DNA from: Phyto melanocephala
Taxonomy: Eukaryota > Arthropoda > Insecta > Diptera > Rhinophoridae
Assembly: GCA_941918925.1 (NCBI GenBank)
Contig: OW799236.1
Coordinates: forward strand, 104,486,562-104,550,561
DNA length: 64,000 nucleotides
Direction of reading: 5' to 3'
The position numbers and the translations under genes are program-made. Positions within the stretch are counted from its first letter, which is position 1, and each line of letters opens with the position of its first letter. This document shows positions 47,060-58,459 of this stretch, one piece after another. Under the pieces are notes generated by a model that searched no databases, was not told where the DNA came from, and saw only the letters and a list, made by a program, of their open reading frames with translations.

Positions 47060-50000
47060 AAAATAAATTTTACCTAGAAACCTTTTACATCAAGTTTAGT
47101 ATTTTTTACTGCTTGTCAACTATTTAGCTCAACTGAAAACAATGTTTCAGCTAAATTGTTAAACTTTTAACATACAAATGCGTGTGAATAAAACGGATAT
47201 AAATTAAGCTATGGTTAATACTCATTTCAGCTTTTAAGATTACCACAAATTATTTAATTAAATAAACGACTGAGATAATTGTAAATTCCATATAGAAAAT
47301 ATGTCGCGGAAAATCATCATCGTTACTTTTCTATTATTACAGCTACAAATTGCAGCTTAATTTTCAACGAATATGTTACATTTAAAGCAATGTACAGATA
47401 TGTACATTACATACACACATATATGTTACTACAGTTGACAAAATTTTGATACTGTTTTTAAAAAAGTACGTGCGAACATTAGTTTTAATGCCTCTGCACC
47501 TTCAGCTACCCACGTTAAACACATTCATATACATACAACATTCATATGTACCATACGTACATCTATTTAAATGAAAATTAAAGTGGGAATTTGCGAAAAT
47601 CATCTGAACATAGCGAAAGTGGGGGAGAAAGTTATTAGAACAACGTACATCATGTTGAAATTTATTACTGCGGAACAGTGAATCAAACAAAACTAAATTT
47701 GTATAAATAAAAAATTATTGCTTTATTTGGGAAATACACGGGTTGAATCAAGATGCAATTTTGAATGAATTCCCTGAATTATATTTCAATTCCAAACGCA
47801 ATTGAATATTGTTAAGGTGCTTTCGCATTTTACTTTTTTTATGGTTCTGTATGTCTTTAATTATAATCTTGACAGCAAAAGACGGTTACTGCATAGGAGT
47901 AAATTATCCAAACAAAACATTTTTCTTTTACTCCACTGTACTTGTAAATTATGTACATGTACACGAACATATTAAGTTACTCGCATTCAGCACAGTTCTT
48001 TCATAACTCTATTTGCTGTTCATATACAATCATATCTGTGTCTGTTCAACACTCAAGTCTGTGTAATTTTATTACTATTGTACACGTACAGCAGATATGT
48101 GGTTATATTAATCTACGCAATTGTTGATGTGTACGTAAGTAAAGACTTTGTTGTATTTTGATAACATAAAAACGAAACATTTTTAATAGTGATGAAAAAA
48201 CATATGAGTTTATGTCGTTTGAAATACAAAAACATTTTGCTTCAAGAAAAAGATAAAGAAATGGATGTTCATGTTAACCGGTTTTAGGTTTTCATTTGTG
48301 TTTATCTAGATTCACTTTAAATTCTAACTCGTTGCGATAACATTTCTCTTTTTTTTTTTTTCTTGAGTTCTACAAAAAATATGTGTGTATATGTTACAAA
48401 TTCATCTTACAACATGTTGTCGAAGTGTTGGTAAAACTTGTAAACTTGAATATGACAAGCAGCGCTATGTACATACATTATTTTACATGAGATAGTTTTT
48501 GCTAGCAGAAAAAGTGATGGTATGTGTTTGGAATAAATAGATTTTAAGGAAATTAAGACAGCAACAAGATAAGAAATAGGATTAGGTTTTATATACGTTT
48601 ACATTGGTAGTTGTAAGGAAATGGAATTATTATATTGACATGATGTGCAATACTTTATTTTACATATATTTTGTAGATTTTATTTTGAATATTGTGTTAA
48701 GGGAATAATTTAAAGAAGAGAGGTCATAAATTGTATGTAGTTTTGCATGATAATCTTAATTAATTTAAAAATAAATTTAATGTGATGAGTGAAAATGTTT
48801 TTTAAAACCCTCGATACAGACGTCTTAACATATTTTTTTTTTATTCTTTGCCACCATTGTGTGTATTGCTATTTTAAAATTGAAAAGTTTATTTTAACTG
48901 AGACTACTTTTTGCTACATCTACTTACTTACTTTACTGCTTTATTTTTCCAGCAGTGCGTAAGAGAAATTCATATTCGGGATGAAATAAGTGCTCATAAG
49001 TTTTAAAAGAAGCCTATGAAGTGGTACATTGCATATAATATTTATGTCGCCTTCACTTGTCCTTGAAAGCAGATAATGAAGACTTAATATTGAAATAATT
49101 TATTATTTTTTTTTTATATAATACTAAAATAAAAGCCAAATCCATAACATAATTTGTTGCGCTTTCGTACGCTACATTTTTCGCGTTCTTAAAACCAAAA
49201 AATTTATTGCCTTTGTCTCGCGGATTTCTTATTCGTTGAAATCATAAACTTCATTTTATTTAGCTTTACCGAATTGTTTTTACACAAACCTTTCGTTATT
49301 TGTCAAGGCTACAAATACATCTTGCAATATTTGAAAAGTTAAATAATTATAGTCAAACATGCCCGTAAAATACCTATTATTATGCAATAAAGCGGAATCG
49401 GAAACAAAATTATGTCTTGTAGTTAACTTGTGAAAGACAGTGAATCATATTTCAAAAAAAAATCTCTAGTCCCCTTTTTGTTAGAATTGGCTTTGAATGT
49501 AGGATTTAGAAATGCAAGTATATGGTCTTAGCAAGACATTATCAGATTTTAATGTACTATAGTGGGGATCATAATTTACTCTATCCTAACCTATGTAAGA
49601 ATATAATCTCTCAGCTCTTTTAACAAGAAGAGTTAAAAACTGCTGTATTGACATCATTTGCGATTGTGTGTGTATTCTTAACTATTGTCGCTGAAATATT
49701 CTTTTTTATCCCTGCTTAATTATCAGAGTTAAATGTTTATATTTAAACTGGATACACGTCTGTATAGCTTATTTTTAATTAATATTTGGGAGAGCAAATA
49801 AACAATCAACAACTACAAAGTAATGAAATTTAAGTCTCTTCTTTTTGTTCTTTTAATTCTATAAATTATAGCAAACAGCAGACTAATTAGAATTCTGTGC
49901 ATTGTTGACTACTGATGAGATTTTAAATTTAATTTTCAATCTTACAGAATGAGCACTGATCTCTTAAAGAACTTTGTATTGAAGAAACCGGTTGTAAAAC

Positions 50001-50575
50001 ACGTTTTAAAGATCTTAATTTTATGGTTTATAATGCTGATTTTTTTTTTATTTCGAGTATAGTTGTTTTTTTTTTTTAATTCCAAAGAATTCCGTCAATG
50101 CTTTACCATCTAAAACTTTCTGATAGACTTTATTTAATCTCTCAAATATTTCAATTTATACTCTTCTTCTGCTAGTTTAAGTACAATTTCGTTATAGCCA
50201 CAAACATATATAATTAAAGAATTTAATTTATTTTTTGCCTAATTTGTTAACATGTTAATAATTAAATATATTAATTTATAACTTAGATAGATTGTTTCCA
50301 AATGTTGTTTTATTTTAATAATTTAATAATTTGACTGACAGACAAACCTCAACACGAGAAGCAAGTGTAACAGAGACAAACCTACACAAGAGCGTCAACG
50401 CGGTATAACAAACAGTTATGTCTCAAAATATTCTTTAATGAAATCCACTAAATGAAAATAAAAATTATAGTAAAATCATTAAATTAATTATTAAAATAAA
50501 TATTTCCACAAAAGAATGTCGTATATACATATAAGAATATAGTCAACAATTTATTCAGAGACTGAGCTAAATAGA
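47060..50575. other. Long AT-rich stretch, nothing recognised
   Basis: Homopolymer tracts (for example near 48349-48361, 50041-50080) and chance frames only. Confidence 0.45.
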
Positions 50576-50578
50576 TTA

Positions 50579-51104
50579 CACAGTACAACATTTTTCAGTT
50601 AATTGATTGCCAACTCAATTCTGTGAACTGTATGTGAAATTAGACCCAAAAAGAAGAATTTCTGCATCATTCGTTTTGTCTTCTTACCTGCGATTTGAAG
50701 TTAGTATCGATTTGAAGTTAGTACTATCGTATAGGGGCATTTATCACGTTTTAGGCCCTGTTTTTTGACATAGCTCGACAACCACTAGCCCACTTTAGTT
50801 GAAATAAATTTTAAAAAATTAAGAATTACAATTCCCTTAATCTGTTCATATATTGTTTTCCTATACAAGTAACACTTTCGAAGTTAAAAATGAATGTATG
50901 AAGGGAAAAAATTATTTTTTGCCTAAAAATTTAATTTTTTTTTTTTAAAATACATAAAAAATCCAAAATGGAAAAAAGTTTCAAGTCTAGTTATTTTTTC
51001 GCAAAGTCACATAACCTATGAGCAAAATGAGATAAAGATCATAAAAATCGATGCACGCGTTTCGCTTTTATTCGCAATTGAGTAAATGTATGAATTTCAA
51101 AAAT
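50579..51104 (+). repeat. Left long inverted arm of copy 1
   Basis: Matches the reverse complement of 52853-53362 with few substitutions. Landmarks: AAAAAGAAGAATTTCTGC, TTTGAAGTTAGTA in two copies, and CGATGCACGCGTTTCGC near the inner end. Open frames reaching into it are coincidental. Confidence 0.9.
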
Positions 51105-51590
51105 TTGCTCGAGATATGCACAACATTATTTGGAGAAAACATTGACACCTTTTTCATGATTCTGAGAATTAAAAAAAAAGGAATAAACAAAAGGTTATTT
51201 GATTTTTATGATTGCGGTAATAAATGTAAGTGGACATTTAAACGGAAAGTGGACCTTTTTATTATTTTGGTTTTTCCGGTGGCTACCTATATGATTTTTT
51301 TACAGAAATTGCACCCACATTTAAGGGTGGTCATTATTTTGAAAGTTTTGCACAGTTTGAAACGTACAAGTGCTGAATCAGGTATATAGCCAGCCGCCCT
51401 TAAAATATGCGCCCATTTATAAGTACCTGGCAGTAAAATATTCAAAAATACGTAGTATTTATAGGTGTGCATTGATCGATTTTTGGCATTCAGCCAGCGC
51501 CGACGAACGCGAACAGTAAAATTGATTTTTCTCCAGTTTTTTAAAACATAAAATATATCAATATGGAAAACAACAAGTGCCCTTATTTGG

Positions 51591-52695
51591 ATGACTATGA
51601 AGGAAACGTATGAAGCATTGGACGAAATTTTGAAGAAAATCAAATACGATGAACACAAATGGAACGTTTGTTGCGATCTGAAGGTGGTCAACATACTACA
51701 AGGGATTATAGAAAAGGGCGGATATCCAAAATACTTCTGCTTCCTTTGTAATTGGGATTCACGATACAAAGGAAATCAATATCAATGTAAAGATTGGAAA
51801 GGAAGAACTCCCGAGCTCAACAAAGAATTAAAATTACGCAATGAACCTATGATAAAGGACCTGGATGATATTTTGTTGCCACCGCTCCACATGAAACTGG
51901 GAATAGCTGGGAAATTCGTTGAAGTGGTGGTCAAAAAAGTTAACGGCGCCTTTGACTGTTTGAAATCCATCTTTCCGAAACTCAGTGATGAGAAAATTAA
52001 AAACGGTACGTATCGTACTCTGTATTTCAATATTGTCATATCTAAATTTGTTAATTTCTATACATTCGCATTACCAATAATTTTTTCGTTTTTCTTATGT
52101 ATTTAAAACAGGTATTCTCAATGGACCTGATATTCGGAAATAGATCAAAAGTGATTCTTTCACACATTTGCTTTCAGAGCATCACGACCACCAACATGCA
52201 TGGAACGCATTGAAAGAAGTAATAGAAGGCGTTCTAGGAAAGAACCGTGTCCAGCGAGAAGAGATACAGCAACGAGCGGACAGGTTGCTGTTTTATTTCG
52301 AAAAAATCGGTGCATCCATGACGCTGAAATTGCATTTCTTGCACCACCACCTCGATACTTTTTTGGCACAATCACCTCAGGAATCAGACGAACAAGGAGA
52401 GAGGTTCCACCAGGTGACCATGCCATTTGAAAAGCGGTTCAGAAGCAAAAAATTGGATGCATTGCTTGCGGAGGTTTGTTGGTGGAGTTCCACAATTATG
52501 CAGTTTGAAGAAAGCACCGAAGATGAAGACATTGAAATTGGTGGACACAGTGAAAGAAACACGCCCTTGAATAGTATGTGTATCTCGGATGACGATACAG
52601 ACTCAGACCATGAATATGAACAACCTACGAAGAAAACAAGATCATCAGAACCACAAGCGTCAACTTCTACAAGGATGGATATTGCCAATAATTGA
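51591..52695 (+). pseudogene. Zinc-knuckle transposase-like gene, copy 1 (two exons, one stop)
   Basis: Exon 1 (51591-52005): MTMKETYEALDEILKKI, then WNVCCDLKVVNIL with a candidate catalytic Asp (51675-51677), YFCFLCNWDSR (CxxC knuckle), DDILLPPLHMKLGIAGKF and LSDEKIKNG. A 106-bp intron (52006-52111) has GTACGT at its start and TTTAAAACAG at its end; joining restores a Gly codon and ILNGPDIRK. Then a TAG (52141-52143) interrupts, and the same frame continues to SFTHLLSEHHDHQHAW, MTLKLHFLHHHLDTF, DEQGERFHQ with a candidate catalytic Glu (52399-52401), KRFRSKK and an acidic tail with PTKKTRS, ending TAA-side at 52695. The N-terminal zinc module is not found. An IDFS stretch near 51520 may be the first-Asp block in another frame. 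A single stop within otherwise open exons suggests recent loss. Confidence 0.8.
52006..52111 (+). other. Predicted 106-bp intron of copy 1 gene
   Basis: GT donor (GTACGTATC) and AG acceptor after a T-rich tract. Removal keeps the frame and restores the family's conserved stretch between KIKNG and GPDIRK. Reading through instead hits a stop at 52104-52106. Confidence 0.65.
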
Positions 52696-52777
52696 AAAAA
52701 TGTTCTAAATTTTGTTTTTATGCATATTATAATTGCGTATTAATTGCATATTATTTTATTTTCATTAAGTTTTTATA

Positions 52778-52783
52778 AATAAA
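52778..52783 (+). promoter_or_regulatory. Polyadenylation signal AATAAA
   Basis: Lies about 85 bp after the stop codon of the copy 1 gene and before the right inverted arm, where a 3' end would be expected. Confidence 0.5.
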
Positions 52784-52852
52784 GTTTTTTTTTTCATGAT
52801 AATTTTTTAATTTATATTTTTATTTTTATTTTAAGGGTGGTGGCTATAACTG

Positions 52853-53362
52853 ATTTTTGAAATTCATACATTTACTCAATTGCGAATAAAAGCGAAACGC
52901 GTGCATCGATTTTTATGATCTTTGTCTCATTTTCCTCATATGTGACTTTGCGAAAAAATAACTAGACTTGAAACTTTTTTCCATTTTGGATTTTTTATGT
53001 ATTTTAAAAAAAAAATTTAAAATTTTAGGCAAAAAATAATTTTTTCCCTTCATACATTCATTTTTAACTTCGAAAGTGTTACTTGTATAGGAAAACAATA
53101 TATGAACAGATTAAGGGAATTGTAATTCTTAGTTTTTTAAAATTTATTTCAACTAAATTGGGTTAGTGGTTGTCGAGCTATGTCAAACAACAGGGCCTAA
53201 AACGTGATAAATTCCCCTATACGATAGTACTAACTTCAAATCGATACTAACTTCAAATCGCAGGTAAGAAGACAAAACGAATGATGCAGAAATTCTTCTT
53301 TTTGGGTCTAATTTCACATACAGTTAACAGAATTGAGTTGGCAAATCATGTGTTGTACTGTG
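52853..53362 (-). repeat. Right long inverted arm of copy 1
   Basis: Reverse complement of 50579-51104, from TTTTTGAAATTCATACATTT to TGTTGTACTGTG. Confidence 0.9.
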
Positions 53363-53398
53363 TTATTGTGTAAAAAATTAGGTAAAAAATAAAAGTAC

Positions 53399-53570
53399 TT
53401 GCACTCAAATTTGCATCATATATTCAAAATTTTTATTGAAATCGATAAATTGGTCTTTGACATTACACCAAGGACTTCACATAACCCCACAAGAAATAGT
53501 CAAGAGGTGCAAAATCACATGGTCTTGGTGGCCGACTCACAGGGCCGAGAGCTAAACTCGATAAAACAAG
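53399..53570 (-). pseudogene. Tc1/mariner transposase fragment, third-Asp block
   Basis: Minus strand: GPVSRPPRPCDFAPLD followed by YFLWGYVKSLV and a stop. This matches the block around the third catalytic Asp (CDLTPLDYFLWGYVKS). It ends close to the right terminus of the long-TIR transposon. The longer plus-strand frame over the same bases (53399-53653) is its antisense shadow. Sequence on its 5' side (53570-53700) is too decayed to assign. Confidence 0.75.
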
Positions 53571-53699
53571 CGATGAACATTTCTTACAGTGCACAAATTT
53601 TGATAACAAATTTTAACGTTTTACAGTCGATGCTCTTTAGTAATTTTAATTGAAAAATTTTTTTTTCTGTAAATGATGCGTAACAAGCGTTTTAAATCG

Positions 53700-55790
53700 A
53701 ACAATAGAAGCTAAAAAATCTGGCTCTGATTGCATAAAAAACATATTTAATCGTATTGCTTTGCTTATATCTCAGATCATTATATGACCACATAACTGAT
53801 TCAAATTTTCGAAAGCACATCTGATGAACTAATACAACCCAAAAACGTAGCTGAATCAATTAATCCATTTAAAATTATTCAGAATATATGTATATACCTT
53901 ATAGAGACTTTAACGAATATTGAAGACATTTTAAACGTTATTACAAACTTATATATATCTAATACACTCTACTGTCAACAGCATAAAGGAGAGGTGCTAG
54001 AAATTTTCGTAGCAAAATCTTCATTTTGCGAAATAAAAATCTTAATTAAAAAAAAAAAATATTAAAGAGTTTTCTAAAAAGGGGAAAAAATTAAAAAAAT
54101 TGATTTCTTAAAACAGTTTAAAAAAATGTTATATTCACAGCGACATTATTGTCAGAGAAAAAATTAATAGAAAAAATTTTAATAAATTTTTTTAACCCCA
54201 TAAGACAACAAAACATTTTTAAGTTCTTGACGCAAAATAATCTGCTAAAATACTCTGCTTATTAATCATCTTTACAATTTTCTATTTCACTCTAAAAGTC
54301 AAATGTCGAATTTAATAGCCCTGAGAATCAAATCAATTTCAACGGTCTTTGTTGTGTGTAAAAGAAGTCTTTTGAATTTTCTGGTCTTCCCATTTCTATT
54401 CCTTTTATACTAAACTTTGTAAAGGACTCTTTTATTTATCAAAGTAATTTTCCACGAATTTGTTTGCTAAAAAAACATTACACAAAGAAATGTCAACTAC
54501 AGCATGTATTTCATTGACACAGCAAAAATAAAAGTCAATACAAAAATTGTTTGCATTTATTGTTTCTACCTCTTTTATCCACCGAAAAAAATTTAAGAAA
54601 AAATGAAAACGTAATTGTCACTTGTCAATAGTGTTTTGGTGCAGATGGCCCAAAGTGATTGCATGAGTTATTTCTTTTGTTTCATGCATTGCAGTAGAGA
54701 GAAACCTACAGTGGGTGGCTACTAGTGGCTAAAACTTCACGGTATATAAATTAAGAAACTGTATATCTGTGACATTGGCCAGCATTTTATTTATGAAGTT
54801 GTTCTGGGTTAAGTATGACTTTAACTGTTTAACCATAATTAAATAGAGCAAGGAAACATATATAATGCAATTATTAAGTCAAAAGCGCAAAAAAGTGACA
54901 TTGGCCTTTTTAGCCCCAAGCCACAGATATAAACGTTAATTTAATTGTTTTATAATTATCTTTGTACTAGCCAATAATACTGGATGTCACTGCATTATTA
55001 AAAATCAGTTTGCAGTTTTCTTTAAATTGTATCTTTTTAAATCCATATAGATTTTAAAAAAAAAACTATGGATTTTCGATTTTCAAAGAAACATATTTGA
55101 TAAATTCACAAAAGGCGTTTTAATGGTGCATTGCATTATTTTAAATAATTGAAAGATATTTAAAAGTTTTTTTTCAAAATTTTAAAACCTTTGATATTTT
55201 GAAAAATAATAAAAATGTCCCAATAAGACAGAAGGGACAACATTTGAATACATAAATTATATTATTATTATTATTATTTTTTTTATTTGTCAAAGATCAC
55301 AATATTTTTCTACACCCTGTGAAACTTTAGTATATTAATGGCAATGGCGCAATATATTTGACTTTAAATTTAAGAGGAAATAATTCTACTAAATTGCACT
55401 GGTCAGTAGAAAGAAAGAAAGTTTATGTGCACATTGAAGTTGCCAAAGAGATGGCAAGAAACATATACATGCTATTTTGTGTTTCTTTTGAAAATACCGA
55501 TTTTTTGCTTAAATGCCAAAAAAGTGGGGTAAAAAAATTTACGTGCAATTTTTGAAAAAAAAAATTGTTTAAAAAGAATATTTTTTTTAAATAAATCTGA
55601 TATGAAATTTTACTTTATATTTTTATGTGTAGCATAAACAAAAATCTTTATAAATAAACGTGACATGCAGATACATAACAAAGTGATCGGTAACTAAAAA
55701 ATACTACTAATTTACGAACTAGAAATTTATTGAGTATGTATTATTGCACTTATGTATATTAGAAGATAGGTTCCTTAAAAAATAATTTAA
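53700..55790. other. AT-rich stretch, short ATT microsatellite
   Basis: A TTA/ATT run at about 55258-55280; no gene recognised. Confidence 0.45.
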
Positions 55791-56429
55791 GGGACCTTAG
55801 TACTAAAACTGATTTGTCAAAACACGGTGGAGATATCGCGACCCATTATTAGGCCTATGTCAAGCTCTTCAAATTAAATCAGAATAAAAATCATTTGCAA
55901 TATCGTCGGCTTAATATACAAACCTGCTAACTCCCTTTCAGCAAATTTTACAGGGGAGACAAAAAATTTCATATCTCTAGCGAGGAGAGAAAAACCATGG
56001 TATTTTTCATTTTCTACAAAAATAAAAAAACAAAAAAAAAAATAGACAAATTGGAGTTAGTAATCAGCACGGGACTAATAACACGCTGCTACAAATAAAC
56101 GTTTTTTGTCAGAACAAGAAAACCAACCTAGTAGGGCTTGTAGGCCTAGGTGAGGACATACAAAAACCGTTTTCAAAAATTTTCAAACACCCTCAAAATT
56201 TTAAGTTATTTTCAAAAAAGTGTTTAAGGGAAGGTCGTAGCACCTTAGTACCTCTAAGTAACACATTTTTCGACCGATTAAAAAATTTTAAACAGTTCTG
56301 AAAAGGCAAAGATTTAAGTCTTAAATAAATGCGTTCATAAAATATATATTCTAAGAAATTAGGTAAGTGTTTATGAAAAGTTTCTAATTTTGTTTTTATT
56401 GTTTTCATAATTTTTCAAATTCAACAAAA
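55791..56429. other. Flank of the third transposase-like relict, unassigned
   Basis: A somewhat GC-richer stretch (55790-56000 and 56100-56250) lies on the 3' side of the relict, where a long inverted arm would be expected. I could not find its inverted partner beyond 57.05 kb. Confidence 0.35.
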
Positions 56430-57047
56430 GTTATTAATAATTATTTTTTTCTATAAAAACCTTTATGTTTTTGCACTGTATTTAAAAGAAACCGTTCTCC
56501 CTGCTCGTCACTGAATTGACCAAGGTTTTCGGGTAAAAAATGTTCATGCAGAAAATGAATTTTTATGGACATTCGTCATGCCATTTCAGCATAACACTCA
56601 AGAAATTCTTTTACCACTTTAACGTAGCTAGGAATTTTTTTTGTTTTCCAAAATCTTTTGACATAGGGATATAAAACTTATCAAAGCTCTGCTTTCTATC
56701 TCATTAAGCTTCTTAGAAAAAATTTCATCAAAAGTAATTTTTCGATATTGCGGTTCAATAAAAATACAAGATCGCAAAATCTCCATTTGTTACAAAATAT
56801 GGCTCAGCCGATTTGGTAAATATTCCATATCACATTCCTCGTTTTCAGATTCACTATCACTTTGTTTATGTGAAGCTTTATTACATTTCATTGCACTTAA
56901 TACTGGCTTAGTAACAGTTAACACATTAGCATACTTAATGCTGTCACGATTTTTATATTGATAAACAATGATGTTTGTTTGGCTAAATAAACAGTCCTGT
57001 GGTTTTTGCAATATTTGATGATGCCAAATCATTGGGAAAATTGACAA
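56430..57047 (-). pseudogene. Zinc-knuckle transposase-like gene, copy 3 (internal deletion)
   Basis: Minus strand from 57047: FPMIWHH...PQDCLFSQTN is the family's PxxW...DCxxC block with the second Cys lost. Then KYANVLTVTKPVL and an acidic stretch SDSESENEECD. After frame changes, PQYRKITFDEIFSKKLN and EIESRALISF (56650-56760) follow, then MSIKIHFLHEHFLPENL and FSDEQGERF (56490-56580), the segment with the candidate catalytic Glu. The middle of the protein (DLK and FLCxWDSR blocks) is missing. It is homologous to the genes at 24.5-25.9 and 51.6-52.7 kb and dead through deletion and frameshifts. Confidence 0.75.
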
Positions 57048-57349
57048 AATTTTTTGAATATAAGGTTTTAAACACTTCTATCTATCTCGGTACCGACTTA
57101 AACAAAACTAGCAACATTATCTTTGAAGTATAACGAGGACTCAGATGGACAAAATTTTCACTACTATAAAACGCTTATACTACCTGAACTTCAGAGTTAT
57201 GAAGCATGCATACTTGCATAAGCAAAAAAATCCTTTCTTTGGATGTTTGCGGAAAAATTACTTAGTAATCTGTTGTTATATTTACACCATTTATGGATGT
57301 TGGTTCATTTCGTTAGGAACAAAACGGGACTTTCAATACCACTGAAAAT

Positions 57350-57866
57350 TGCGCTATAATTTTATTAGTTATTTTAATAGTTTATTTTACTCTTAATTAG
57401 TTATTAATACAACTTTATACAAACTTATATATATCTTATATACAACTACTACTTGCTGGAGCTTATTTATATTTATAGTGTGATATCAGATCGAGAAATT
57501 TCCAAACAATGTAGAGTCTATAAATAATTATTTTTACAACATCTTGAAAGTATACTACAAAATGTGATTTGTTTACAGTTTCAATTCTATCGGAGTTGTA
57601 AATTAAAATCCAAATTATACTTTATTAAAATACACAAATGCAAATAGGACCAAATGTAAACCAAACTAATCTTATTAAAATCTTGTAAAATTAAATTCGT
57701 AAAAACATATTGAATTATCGGCATCGACGAAATCTTTTACCAAGCAGTCAAACTGATCAAAGTAAAATACGTGGATCATAAGCCAGTAGTAAAACCTAAA
57801 AAGGCAAGATAAAAACTTTTATTTTGATGCAAAAACCAAGAGATTACGCGCATAAGAAAAATATTC
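57350..57866. other. AT-rich stretch, nothing recognised
   Basis: Contains TTTTTAGGTTTTACTAC-type sequence that could serve as a splice acceptor for the mariner frame above it, but no downstream coding similarity. Confidence 0.4.
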
Positions 57867-58370
57867 TTACCCGTTAAGCCAAAAATGCGCCTCATCGCTG
57901 AACACAATCTTGCGATAAAACAACGGGTCAGTTGCCAACTGCTCTAGAGCCCAATCGGCGAAAGAACGACTCATATAATGGTCTCGTGGCTTCAATTTCT
58001 GCACCAGCTGGATCTTATACGGGTGTAGGCCGAGATCTTTGCGCAAAATTTTCCACGTAGTGGACGGACAGAGCCCCAATTCCTGCGACCGACGACGAAT
58101 CGATAAATTTGGATCTTCTTCCACACTTTCGTTTACAGCGGCGATATTCTCTTCAGTATGCACATTCCTTCGACGTGTTGGTGTTATTGCATCCTCTAGA
58201 GAGTATGTGGTTCGAATTCTATCCACAGTTCGACGAATGGCTTGTTCAGATGGACGATTATGTACGCCATAAAAATTACGAAGTCGTCTATAAGTTGCGC
58301 GAATCGACGACTGATTTTCAAAGTAAATTTGGATAATTTCGTAGCGTTGTTCAAGCGTGATTCTATTCAT
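57867..58370 (-). CDS. Tc1/mariner transposase N-terminal half, frame intact
   Basis: A 167-codon frame without stops from the ATG at 58370. Two DNA-binding helix-turn-helix units: RITLEQRYEIIQIYFENQ to AIRRTVDRI (residues ~3-52), and a linker RRRNVHTEENIAAV into SIRRRSQELGLCPSTTW (~85-110). Then LHPYKIQLVQKLKPRDH and KIVFSDEAHFWLNG, which includes the first catalytic Asp (residue ~158). Similarity stops exactly at LNG, where the next bases on this strand are GTAAGAAT, a good splice donor consensus; no second or third Asp block follows. Either a truncated copy or a captured DNA-binding exon. It is the best preserved mariner frame in the window. No paired terminal repeats identified; CAAGGGTG near 58474-58481 could be a 5' end. 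Confidence 0.85.
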   Translation of the reverse strand: MNRITLEQRYEIIQIYFENQSSIRATYRRLRNFYGVHNRPSEQAIRRTVDRIRTTYSLEDAITPTRRRNVHTEENIAAVNESVEEDPNLSIRRRSQELGLCPSTTWKILRKDLGLHPYKIQLVQKLKPRDHYMSRSFADWALEQLATDPLFYRKIVFSDEAHFWLNG

Positions 58371-58459
58371 GATGATTTGTCAGAGTATACTGAAACGATA
58401 AAAAAAAATATTTCATCACAATTTAATTTTTTGTGTTACTTTTTACAATTTAAAGTTCT

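Larger units (their letters stand above)
50579..53362 (+). mobile_element. Long-TIR DNA transposon, copy 1 (2.78 kb)
   Basis: Inverted arms of ~510-526 bp at 50579-51104 and 52853-53362. Termini are CACAGTACAACA and TGTTGTACTGTG, flanked by TTA on both sides (50576-50578 and 53363-53365), read as a 3-bp target duplication. The interior carries a plus-strand, two-exon transposase-like gene with a polyadenylation signal before the right arm. The arms share no obvious sequence with those of the copy at 23.7 kb, although the genes are homologous. Superfamily unproven; CAC ends and a 3-bp duplication are compatible with CMC/CACTA. Confidence 0.9.

Noticed and set aside
51051..51389. 112-codon plus-strand frame at the inner edge of the left arm
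   Set aside because: Begins inside the inverted repeat and lacks any family block; probably chance.
51287..51769. 160-codon minus-strand frame in the 51-kb transposon
   Set aside because: Runs antisense through the transposase exon; no independent motif.
53399..53653. 84-codon plus-strand frame considered as a host exon
   Set aside because: Its reverse complement reads as a mariner third-Asp block, so the frame is a shadow.
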